Source of the DNA: Strobilurus pachycystidiatus
Taxonomy: Eukaryota > Basidiomycota > Agaricomycetes > Agaricales > Physalacriaceae
Direction: 5' to 3'
NCBI GenBank assembly: GCA_019915135.1
Contig: JAHLMK010000008.1
Location: 1,426,001 to 1,490,000 of the forward strand
DNA length: 64,000 bases
Positions 22,901-32,677 of the stretch are shown in pieces (position 1 is the first letter of the stretch; every line of letters starts with the position of its first letter). A program made the translations under genes and the position numbers. The notes beneath the pieces are model-generated. The model was not told the origin of the DNA. It made no database searches and saw only the letters and a list, made by a program, of their open reading frames with translations.

Positions 22901-23588
22901 CGCAGCTAGAGCCATCGAGCTCGCCACACAGCGCTTGCAGGAGCTCATGGCACGTCCCCGCGATTCCTCGAGGTTCAGTGCAGTGGACCTCCAGGTCCAC
23001 GACTCTATTCTCTCCTCCGCCATGGCGATCACGAACGCCATCGCGGCCCTCATCAAAGCTGCCACGGACTCCCAACAGGAAATTGTCTCCCAAGGCAAGG
23101 GCTCAAGCTCTACTCAGCAGTTCTATAAGCGCAACAATCGGTGGACGGAAGGCCTCATATCTGCTGCGAAATCCGTTGCGTTTGCGACCAACCTTCTCAT
23201 CGAAAGTGCCGACGGCGTTCTCTCAGGCACTCACTCCTTGGAGCAGCTCATCGTTGCTTCCAACGAGGTTGCCGCCGCGACAGCGCAGCTTGTTGCCGCG
23301 TCCCGTGTCAAAGCGAACCTGATGTCCAAGACCCAGGAACGTCTGGAACTTGCTGCTAAGGCTGTTACGGAAGCATGCAGAGCTCTGGTCCGGCAAGTCA
23401 AGGCAGTCTCAGCCCGCCAGGTCGAGTCGGAGGATGTCGACTACAAGAATATGGCTGGTTTGGAATTCAAGAAGCGGGAGATGGAACAGCAGGTCGAGAT
23501 TCTGAAATTGGAGAAGGATCTTGGTGCAGCCAGGCATCGTCTTGGAGCGATGAGGCGGGCTGGTTACCATACGCAGGAAACAGATTGA
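19934..23588 (+). CDS. SLA2: SLA2/END4, ANTH-talin actin-clathrin adaptor (HIP1R homologue)
   Basis: Links clathrin-coated pits to actin at the plasma membrane. The ATG at 19934 gives MHYPTRPVDKDKAEHELVVN. Exon 1 ends at KHVR and joins KCIVFTWDYHSS after an intron, forming the N-terminal ANTH domain (SFWSGLRVQPILADE; HKVIQEGHPN). Many short introns interrupt the 5' half. Next come a Pro-rich linker (ASPPPSAPSPS) and a long Gln/Glu/Arg coiled coil (ERARQESERQQQMEFERRQ onward, to about 22300). The 3' exon (about 22360-23588) encodes the I/LWEQ talin-like actin-binding domain, with KRNNRWTEGLISAAKSVA and TNLLIESADGVLSG. The gene ends with a helix (EMEQQVEILKLEKDLGAARH). Domain order and length (about 1000 aa) are typical. 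Confidence 0.94.
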
Positions 23589-23903
23589 ACCAATGCATTT
23601 TCGATACTACACATCTACATGTAATACTTCTGCTACATATGTGGGCCACATTATCTTGAATATTTCGTTCGAGGGGAGGAAAATTATACAGCCTCAAACG
23701 CCTGAAGCATCAGTAACGTAAGTACCGAGAGAACTTCTGTATGTACATGGTGGAGCAAGGGAAGGAACGGCAGGTAGACTGGCGAGAGCAAAAGGTATGA
23801 ATCACAACGGATTATCACTAGTAACACAACTTCGAAGAAAGCAGGCAGAGTCGATGATAGAAAATAATGGAGAAGATAAGGATAGAAGATGCAGAGACCG
23901 CCA
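23589..23903. other. Convergent 3' region after SLA2
   Basis: About 315 bp between the stop of SLA2 and the stop of the minus-strand gene. No gene or repeat is apparent. Confidence 0.45.
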
Positions 23904-26151
23904 TCATGGATCATCCTCGAAGCTGCGTTCGCTCTCGAATGACTCCCGAGCCAAATCTAAGAAGCTCCCATCTGGTGGCGCCTCAATCTTGGGTGCGGTA
24001 GAAGGCCTTCGCCGTCTCTCCCCTTCGTCACCAATATCCAAGAACGAAGGTTTTCGCATCATGGAACTGCGACGCAGATTGGAGTCCATCGATTGCTTTC
24101 TGCGCACCTTCGTGCGGGGAGGGGGTGATAGTGGAATGATACCAGTCTCGGCGTTAGGTGTCGGTGGCTGCCGTCGTCGGGGAGGAGGATGCAAACCCGA
24201 TGCCGGGGGAGGAGCAAAGAAGTTGTTGGAAGTTATCGATGTGAGCGTGGTCTGTGAATTGGACATTGCGCGCGAGTAGGGAGAATCAGGAGATAAAGAG
24301 CGATTTGAGAAGGGTGCGGCCAGTCCTTCACCAATTGAGAGTGTGTCGGATGTGATCGTGGACGAAGATACAACAGACAAGCCACGTTGTCGCGACTTTC
24401 TAGTTGAGATAGCGTCCTGTACACTGGCTTCGACCTTTAGGATCTCCGCAGGGGACATTATATGTTGTGGCACATATTCCTGGATGATGGGCGGCGGGCT
24501 GCTTGGCATGGAGCTGCTTTCGTCCCAGAATGAAGTCGCTGGCGAGCATGCCTTGGACAGCGACGTGCTTCCACCGCGTTCGGATTCGACCGGCAGACTG
24601 AAGACTGACCGGTTATCGTCCTCTAGATGCGGAGCAGTTGATGGTCTCCCAAAGCTCGAGCCGGAAAAGAGTCTCTTCCGCTGTGGGGTCCCACTACTCG
24701 TGCTGCCACGTTTCTCCATCTGCGGAACAGGAGGAGAACCAATTGAGTTCGTGTGGCGAAGAGGTAGCGGGATAGGAGGCATTGGAATGCGTGGGTGATG
24801 GAACGATCGCTGCTTGCGTGGTGCTTTATCCGGACTTTCTGTAACCGACAATGGAGCAGGCGGTCCGCTTGGGCTCTTTTTTGTGAGAGATTGGTGAGAG
24901 ACAGATTTTTTGAGCGTTCGGTGCTGCTTGGGGGACGAGAGGTTCGTGGTGGTATTGTCGGGGGAAGGAGCAGGTCTGTCCTCGCGGGGAATATAGTGCT
25001 GATTAGGCATATACTCATCACGAGAAAGAATCGAAGATGCACATGTCATGCTCGATGAGGAACCACGCGAATCATCAGGAAGAACATCAGCATCGTCAAC
25101 GATGGGGATAATGACAGATGGTGGTGTCGGGAGCCTGTGCGTTGGTGGCGCACTTGGTGGTAGACCCAGGCGCTGCATAGAAGCTTGACGAACGATGACC
25201 CTGGGGGAGGGCTTGACCTCGCTGAACAAATTCGGTGTTTGAATACCGCCACTTTCGGTAAGACCTCTGGCTCGAAGGAAAGGTCGCGACACTTGAGAAG
25301 CCTCTGGCTGGCTGAGGCGATTCTTGTCACCTAATGGCGATCCGAGCTTGCCATGTTTCCCGTTCGGCTGCGCTAGACTCTCCCATGCAAGCTCCCTGTC
25401 GTCGTTGGCGGTAACAGAGCCATTCCTGCGGAGGTCACCGGCTGATTTCCTGTCGCAAAAGATCAGAGATTTAGTTCAGTTCATTAAATGGGAAGGAGAC
25501 AGACTTTGTGGCCATTTTTCTTCTGGAAGAGGTCTCGGTGGAAGGATTGCGGGACACAGACACCGGAGATGGGATGTCGTTGTGGCCGTATGAGTAAGAC
25601 GATGAAGCGTACGAGCCACGGTTGACGACCGCGTCGCTGCGTTTGGAGTAATCAGCCAGGGAGGAATTTGAATATACGGAGAGCCGCCCCGGCTCTGGCG
25701 ACGTCGGAACTGAGATTCCACCAGAAGCGAACGGGTCAACGTCTGAGAGAGTGAGGAGGGACTGATGGCGCATGTCCCGCTGATTGTCGACAGGAGTGCG
25801 GGGTTCGGATGAGTCTGCCTGGGACCGCGTCGAGGACATGGACTTGGACGGCGGCCGGTTGGCGTACACGCGCGTGCGCTCTTCGGAGACGACGGTGGAG
25901 ACGACGGTCCGAGTTGGCATGGGCGGAGGGTCCTGAATGGCAAGGGAAGGGTGTTTCTTGGATTTGAAGCCTATTGCGGAGGCTAGCGTGTTGAATTTTC
26001 CATTGGATCCTTTGGAAGAGGACGGCCTGGTCTGCTTCTCAGGGAGATAGCTCGGCGGCACGTCCTGTTGGCCCGCATATTTGGGGGGCTTGGACGACGA
26101 CCACCAGTTGCGCGACGGCTGCTCATGGCGCGACGAGACGGTTGAGGACAT
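23904..26151 (-). CDS. Large disordered Ser/Pro-rich protein, unknown function
   Basis: ATG at 26151 (MSSTVSSRHEQPSRNWWSSSK). Exon 1 runs to KMATK and joins KSAGDLRRNGSVTAND across an intron with GTCTGT donor and GACAG acceptor; the second exon continues in frame to the stop at 23904. About 700 aa in all. The protein is almost entirely Ser, Pro, Arg and Thr with no signal peptide or membrane span. Basic-Ser blocks (RRKQSMDSNLRRSSMM, RKRLFSGSSFGRPSTAP) look like kinase target sites. PPPRRRQPPTP and PMPPIPLPLRHT could bind SH3 domains. It may be a signalling or polarity scaffold, but this is inference. A TATATA sits about 70 bp upstream of the ATG. Confidence 0.7.
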
Positions 26152-26708
26152 GGAGCACGGAGAATAGGCAGAATGACGAGCAAAAAGAACGAGGAGAGCA
26201 GCGGCGCAGTGGCGGGTGCAGGTATATACAGTGCTGGCCTGCTGAGAGGATGGACGGCGGCAGTCAGCGCATGAGCCGAAGAGGAGAGGGAGCGGTTTGA
26301 AGCCGCAAATAGATCAAATCAGGGCCTGTTCTGCATGGAAACGTTCTTTCGCCCGTTTCCAGCCCGTTTCTCATCATCGTTCCTGTCGGAATCAAATTTA
26401 TCCTCATATACCCTCCTTTCTGTCCGTGCATGATGTACCTCTCCATCCTCAGCAGGTCAGAGTTGTTGCTGCTGCACGACAATTTGCATATCTTGAACAA
26501 CCTTTACCCTCTCGTACCTTCATTTTTCTCTCAGAGGGTTGCGCATGGTACGGTTTCTTCTTTTCAAGGGTCGAAATACCTCCATGTAGTCTATAATAGC
26601 GTCTCGTCTCGGGCCACATCAACTAAAGAGTTGTGTTAATTATTCGAGACTTCCATAGAATTGTCCAATGTACCCGCGGCTATCAATATATCAATTATTG
26701 ATACTGTA
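26152..26708. other. Intergenic with TATA box for the Ser/Pro-rich gene
   Basis: About 560 bp. TATATA at 26223-26228 (minus reading) lies about 72 bp upstream of the ATG at 26151 and is a good TATA candidate. The remainder is T/C-rich on the plus strand and contains no supported gene. Confidence 0.4.
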
Positions 26709-27632
26709 TCACCCAAGCTCTGCCCACACATCCTCCTCGTCTCTGTTCCGGACAGCCTCCGCTGCGCGAGGCATGGCGCTCATGGGAGCGCGTTCCGCAG
26801 GCCGCTGGGCTGCCGACGCGTCAAACAGGACGGGATTTCTCACGAGAGGCCGCCCAAGTTCTCCATCATCTTCTTCGTCGCTCTCCATGCCAATATCAAG
26901 ACTATACCCCGCTCGCCCAGCCGCGTTGATATCTATCGGCTTCGGTCGGGCGAATATAGATTGACCGGACCTGACAAACGTTAGACTTGGGGAATGCACG
27001 AAATAGGCTACTTACTGTCGCATCACGGCTGCCAGTCTACTGAACTGTAGCACATTCCGAGCAACCAGAAGCAGAGTATCAAGAATCTCCTCCTCTTTAC
27101 TCGTCGAGCCGCACTTTGCGAATGCAAGAACCAGTAGAGTGAGAGCGCAGAATATGGTAAGTATAAGGTCAACGACATTGAATGGCGATTTCCAGAATTG
27201 CTACCGTAAATTCTTGTCAGTCGGTGACGCGACAAGAAGGAATGTCAAGCTTACTCTGCCAAAGGCTACAAACCGAATGGCGACCTCTACAATCATCGAC
27301 GTGTTGATGATGATCTCCAGTATATAGAACGCGAGACCCGGACAGCCGTCTGTGACGCTGAGAACTATAGTAGTGACCGACAAAGCGGCCATTCCAAGAT
27401 AGAGGAAGATGTAGGTTCGCGAGTGTACGAAGCGGTTGGCTAGTCCTTTGGTGATTTCCTTGCGTGTCAACGCATAAATGGACCGAGTTGGCCTGGACAG
27501 AATGAGAACTACACCGCAGCTATCTGAGCAGACCTACTCTGGCCGTAAGGGTGCATCGAAGTCAGCTGCATCCCGATTTAGTGGGTCGGATTCCCCGTAT
27601 TCGAGGTCGCGGTCGTCTTCTGGTGGAGGCAT
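26709..27632 (-). CDS. Small four-helix membrane protein resembling a voltage-sensor domain
   Basis: The ATG at 27632 gives an acidic N-terminus (MPPPEDDRDLEYGESDPLN). An intron then joins RPE to PTRSIYALTRKEITKG. Four hydrophobic helices follow: S1-like TYIFLYLGMAALSVTTIVL; S2-like FYILEIIINTSMIVEVAIRF with internal Glu residues and an Arg; after a splice, S3-like SPFNVVDLILTIFCALTLL with an Asp; and S4-like TLLLVARNVLQFSRLAAVMR. This order and these charges match the ion-transport voltage-sensor fold with no pore helices S5-S6, as in Hv1-type proteins. The S4-like helix has only sparse Arg (spacing 7 and 6 instead of every third residue), so true voltage sensing is uncertain. The C-terminal tail is acidic and cytosolic. 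Four or five exons; borders are partly approximate. Confidence 0.72.
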
Positions 27633-27779
27633 GGTCCAAGATGGCGGTGCCGTCGGCAGTTCGTCATCGCAATGACAACCACGCGCAAATATCGTTGAGT
27701 TGGCCCTTGCACAGCAACGTCCATTCACTTTTCTGCTTCACACCCTTTCTATCCTGTTAACCCTTGAATATCCGTCAAG

Positions 27780-29169
27780 ATGGGTGGCGGCGATCTGAAC
27801 ATGAAAAAGTCCTGGCATCCGCTCCTGCTCAAGAATCAGGAGCGGGTGTGGCTTGAGGAAAAGAAAGCGGCACGTCCATCTAGCTCCCATTCGTGCAATG
27901 GCTCACTGACTGGCCTGTATAGCTCGAAGAAAAAAGAAACTCGACCAGCTTCGCAAAGAGAAGGAAGAGGAACGTCAGCTCCAGGAACTCCAACGACTGC
28001 AGGAACAACAAACGGGGAAGAAACGGACAGAGAAACTGGAATGGATGTATACAACACCAGCAACGGGGAGTAGTCAGAATCCAAACGATCTTGAGGATTA
28101 TCTCCTGGGGAAGAAACGCGTGGACAAGATTCTGACTGCAGACGAGCATGCAAAGGTGGGCCACCTCATGGGCAATGCATACATTTGCTGACACATTTGA
28201 AAGGTTGGCGCATCGCACAAGAACTTCATTGCCGTACAGAATGCCAACAATGCTCGCGACATGGCTGCCAAGATTCGTGAAGACCCCCTTCTGGCTATCA
28301 AGCAGCAGGAACAAGCCGCTTATGAGGCTCTCATGGCGAACCCCTTACGGCTCCGCGAGATGCAAGAGCGTAATGGGGTCAAGCCGAAGAAGGACAAGAA
28401 GGAGCGGAAGCGCGAGAAGGAAGAGCGGAAACGTCTAAAGGCGGAGCGCAGACATCGACGAGACCACTCCCGGTCCCGAAGCCCTGACGATCGCAGGAGC
28501 CGCTCTCGCCATGAACGCCGTTCTCGTAGTCCATTCGACCGTCGACCTTCCCCTCTCCCGTCACGACTCGACCGAAGCAGTAGCGAAGAGGATTACCACT
28601 CCCGCCGCCGCCGCCGTTCCCCTTCTCCTCGACGTATCAGAGACGACCGCAGTCCTTCTCCGCCACCACGGCGTGGCAGAGATGAACGCAGTGCTTCCCC
28701 ACCGGCAAGGCCTGGCAGGGATGAACCCAGTGCTTCCCCTCCCTCTAGAAATCGTGGAGACTATTCCTCACAGCGACGTCGAGCTTCTTCGCCTGGCGAC
28801 ATCCGAAAGCGTGGTCGCAGTCCCAGCCGGGAACGCCATGATCGGCATGTACCGCCCAAGCGCCAGCGAACTAGCCCGCCGCCTCCACCGCCCCGGACCA
28901 CCGCAAGTCGCGCGGAGGAGGACAGAGCCGCCCGCCTCGCTGCCATGTCTGCTAATGCATCTCACATGAGCGTCGAACGCAAGGAGCGCCTTGCGGAACT
29001 GTTGGAGAAGGAGAAGGCAGAGCTCGCTGCGGAGGAGCTGGCGCGATCCAAGTCCAAAGGCATGGGCGGATTCCTCAGCCATGAGTCAAAGAAGGTCTTT
29101 GGTGGCTCGGGCGGCCTTGAAGATAGGATCAGGCGTGGACGTGGTGGGATGGTGGTTGACGCTGATTAA
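27780..29169 (+). CDS. CWC25: Pre-mRNA splicing factor CWC25
   Basis: A spliceosomal protein that promotes the first catalytic step of splicing with Prp16/Yju2; nuclear. ATG at 27780 gives [20 protein letters not shown], the classic CWC25 opening (CIR N-terminal domain), followed after an intron by [29 protein letters not shown] and [15 protein letters not shown]. After another intron come [20 protein letters not shown] and [21 protein letters not shown], all diagnostic. The C-terminal half is an RS-like region with many SRSRSP and SPSPPPRR repeats. It ends with a helix ([19 protein letters not shown]) and [14 protein letters not shown]. It has at least four exons and is complete. It converges on the small duplicated-exon gene. 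Confidence 0.95.
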
Positions 29170-29402
29170 CTTTTGTGCTGCTCGATATTTCTACCAAACC
29201 TTGTATCACACATTTCACACTAATAATCTCATCTGTATACGAAATAAGTTCCCAATTCTGTCGATTGCACACAAGAGAGTAAGGTGTATTGCACGGTGTA
29301 GATATGCTGAATCTACATGTATAGGCCACGGGCAAGAAGACAATATTATACAGAGGTGGAATAGATGTATAGACTAGGCGCAATTGTTTGTAAGATAGAA
29401 AC

Positions 29403-29611
29403 CAAGATGGTAGCCTTGTAGTAGATATGGGAACGGATGGGAAGCGAAGGAAAGTTCAAGATGAAGGAGTGCGGCGTGATTTTCTACGAAGAGCAAGGGC
29501 GACTCTCTGGTCAAGATGGGAGCCTGTGAAATATGGGCTATGAAGCGGGGGAGAGTTCAAGGTGAAGGAGTGCGGCGTTGTTTTCTACGAAGGGCGAGAG
29601 CGAGTCTCTGG
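29403..29611. repeat. Tandem duplication of about 105 bp containing a terminal exon
   Basis: Two adjacent units, 29403-29511 and 29512-29611, both begin CAAGATGG(T/G)(A/G)GCC-like and both contain GGAGTGCGGCGT and TTTTCTACGAAG. The core copies are offset by 101 bp. Each unit carries, on the minus strand, a splice acceptor (CAG) followed by a 51-nt open exon with its own stop. Confidence 0.8.
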
Positions 29612-30142
29612 AAATGACGAGGTCAACAGAGAATAAAATTCGAAGTTGTGAGTCCTCACAATCACCATAGCGGAAAGCTCACGGATTCGAATGTTTGCGG
29701 GGGGCTTTGCGGCATAGCTGGAACGTGCATTCTGTGTGTCATCGTGAACTGGCGATTGCAGAGAAGGAGCGGGGCGGGGCTGGGAAAGTGTGGTCAGTAA
29801 AGATACCGGGCACAGATACACACGTCCTTACTTACCATGACCAACGCAAAGAAGACGGTGTCGTCCCAGTCAATGGCCTCGCCAGGCGAGACCGACGCCT
29901 GAAGAAGAAGATGTGAGAACGCTATCCTGTGCAAAGTCGATAAAAGATATACTGACCATCAAGGGATTTCTCGAGGAGGCGTATTCTCGGTGGTAGGGAT
30001 CAAAACGCATATCATGGTGAAAGACTAGCGATGGCCTAAAGACACGTCGATACGTTACGGACGAGTAGTCCTGGCGGGCGGCCTGTAGGACGAGTGCATC
30101 GAGAGAGGTGGAAGGAACGTCGTGTCGGCGAACGGGAGGCAT
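29456..30142 (-). CDS. Small unknown protein with two tandem alternative last exons
   Basis: ATG at 30142 (MPPVRRHDVPSTSLDALVL), about 49 bp downstream of a TATATAAG box. Exon 1 ends SSRNPLM; exon 2 is ASVSPGEAIDWDDTVFFALVM, ending at a GTAAGT donor. Exon 3 begins PRPAPSLQSPVHDD and ends at ELSAMVI (29660). The last exon exists twice: 29607-29557 encodes RLALALRRKQRRTPSP plus stop, and 29506-29456 encodes RVALALRRKSRRTPSS plus stop. Both have a CAG acceptor in the same phase and exactly the same length. The product is about 137 aa. I do not recognise the family; the tail is strongly basic. Both tails would suit nucleic-acid or membrane binding, but that is inference. The exon 1-3 model is moderately certain. 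Confidence 0.55.
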
Positions 30143-32677
30143 GTTGCGCGCGCAATGAATGAAGGACAGAGGAATCCCGCGCTTCTGTAGCTTATATACG
30201 GTGCCACCAGTGGGAAAAAGTCAATTTCGCAGAATGGGTCTGCATCGAGGTACGTTGTTTCCAACTACGTTGTACGTGTGACGGGTTCGCCGCCGAATGC
30301 GCTTGGCCCCTCTCTCCCATACAGTAGACCGGCAGATGTCACCGATTGGAATGCTCTATGCCAAAACAGTCGCATTTCGATGAATTCCCACATGATTGCT
30401 TCGCTTCAAGGTGACGGCGTGTCTGACAATCTCCAGGAACACGAGAAACTAGGGATCGAAGTGCAGAGATCTCTTTGCCGGCAGCGTCCCCTTCGATCTT
30501 GGGCTCTTCGTCTATGGCTTCTGGAGCGCGTCTTCCAGTGTTGTGAAACCCGGTTTCCTGGCTCCCCTTCTGCTTCCGCGTAACATAACTCCATTGAAGG
30601 CCTTATCGTCCCTGGTAAAGCCCGCTCCGCCAGAGGCATTTTCCGACCGATAGCTCTCTCATTCCTCAGGCTGGGGGGGGGCTTACGGCAAGGTCACGTT
30701 ACTGCGTCACGGTGAGTCATGTTACTCGGGCTTTGGATATGCAACTTGCTTTTGAACGCTCGCGATGTTTCTAGAGCGTAATCCATAGCGATGATTTCGT
30801 GGACAGACCTTGGTGGTAAAGCCTACGAGAGCCTCCAGAGGACCAAGATTCAAGACAAGAAGACTTTCACATCAAGGCTATCAAGATAATGGGCGCACGC
30901 AAGACAGCTCCTCGGTTCGGAATCCTGGCTACAAAGAAGGCTCAGACAACTTCAAGATCAAGAATACACCGCGCACCTGGCTTCTGAAATGTACACACTT
31001 TGCAATACTCTCCTTCAAAATGTGGCGCATTTTCCTAGAGTCAACCATTGAAAGCTTTCGGGTCGGCCAGGGAGTTTCATCAAGTGTCCTTCGGAGTCTT
31101 CTTGCTCTGAATCTTGACTGTCCGTACTATTCTGGTTGATGTCCTGGGAGAGCTGGTCAAGTATAATTGCGCCACGTTGCTGACCCGCGGGTATGTGCCC
31201 TGGGTTGTGGCGACTCGTCAGGGCGTCCTCCAAATGCTTCAAGTGGGTCTCAAGAGCAATGTGTCCAAAAATTGCAACGGCCGGAATCATACGAAGGTTG
31301 GAGATACGATTTTCCGCCTGAATACTGATTGTTCTTTGGGAGGAGACGGAGGGACCACTGGGCCATGTCGAGGGATCTTTCATGGTGGCAGACTGTGAGG
31401 GAATCCTCTGTCGCGAGTACATGTCGTGGTGGTGGTCGGCGAGCAAGGGGGATCGGATAGTGCCGTTGGCTCAAAATGCCCCCTTGAATTTTGCTTCCGT
31501 CGATTTTGCAAATTGCGACGAAATATACCGACTCCTGCGCCTGTCCTCTACCATTGAGGCTTCACAGCAGGCCCCACCCAAATCGCAGAATTGAGCATGA
31601 ATTTATCTGCTATTTCCAGGAATTTCCGGTGTCGCCACTGGCCTTGCGGTCCAATGCTCCCCTATGGCCGTTGTTTGGCTCCACCCATTCATAGAAACTC
31701 GACGGCCATGGTCGCAGAATTTACTAGCCGTCTGGTACGTCTCATTTCAATTTCTTGTCTTCTCTATAGGCACTCATGTATTCCGTTAACAGAGGAGGGG
31801 ATTCCTGGTCCCAGTCGGCAATAGCCAAGTCGTACTGGATGCTGAGTTCATGTGCGATGGCCGCGGTCGACCATTCGGTAAGTACAATGCCCTGTGCTTT
31901 CGTATAACTTCACAGTATAGACTCCCTCGCTTCACCATCCAATGATGCTCCTTCCTTACCCTCGGAAGAGTGCCCAAACATTTTCAACAACCAATCGCTT
32001 CGGCCCACTGCCTCTACCATCTCGATGTTTCATGCGTAAGCGACTACAGTGCCATCCCAAACCCTGTCTACTCCTCCCGAGTCATCCAATACAATACTCG
32101 TCGATCCCACTGCTCAGTCCTTTCGACACTGTTCATCTCAAAGTTGCCCGCTCAAGGCCGGGCACACGCACGCTTCTGCGACACGATCATCCTCTTGCTA
32201 TCTTCAAGCACAAAGTTCGCTCAAAGTCGCACCTACGCCTACAAGGAAGAGTCGTCTGCTGGAGACGTGCTATCAGATTACAATCATCCTCATCACCACT
32301 TGTTACAGGTAGATGCGAAATACATACGGATCTCTGTTTCGCTTTGGACTCGGTGGTGTGTCCAAGTCGGCATGCAAACCGACCATCTTCTGTGCCCAAG
32401 CCCTTCTTACCGTCCTTATGTCATGAATCTTGCCTTGACGCTCATCACGGGTGGTGTTTCGCCTTCGTTGCCGAAGTGCATACATGAGGAGATTGGCATT
32501 TATTATGGGCCGCAGCAATGTGGCGTACAACCGGGGTGCCTATCTCACTGCGAAGATTGGGTAGCACGCTACTGCTGAACCTGATACCGGAGACAAAGTT
32601 TCTCGAGGTGTTCGTTCTTTGACACGATACTGATAGAATTACAGGCAGTCTCATACAATACCTACAACTAAATAACA
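30143..32677. other. 2.5-kb region with no confident gene; possible spliced or decayed frames
   Basis: This is the longest stretch without an identifiable gene. On the plus strand, strong donors GTACGT (31735) and GTAAGT (about 31880) flank an open exon from 31776 (ALMYSVNRGGDSWSQS to AVDHS), which suggests real splicing. The following frame is Ser/Thr/Pro-rich and interrupted by one TAA at 32037-32039, which may be inside an intron starting GTAAGC at 32036. On the minus strand, 31446-31015 encodes a plausible 130-residue segment (ALETHLKHLEDALTSRH, SQDSEQEDSEGH). Neither strand gives a complete recognisable protein. There is a run of nine G near 30672. It may hold a fast-evolving gene, a relic or only noise. 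Confidence 0.3.
30191..30198 (-). promoter_or_regulatory. TATA box of the duplicated-exon gene
   Basis: TATATAAG reads on the minus strand about 49 bp upstream of the ATG at 30142. The position fits a TATA box with a very short 5' leader. Confidence 0.5.

Noticed and set aside
30665..30680. Run of nine G as a possible structural element
   Set aside because: A single G run without partner runs cannot form an obvious quadruplex, and nothing else nearby supports a function.
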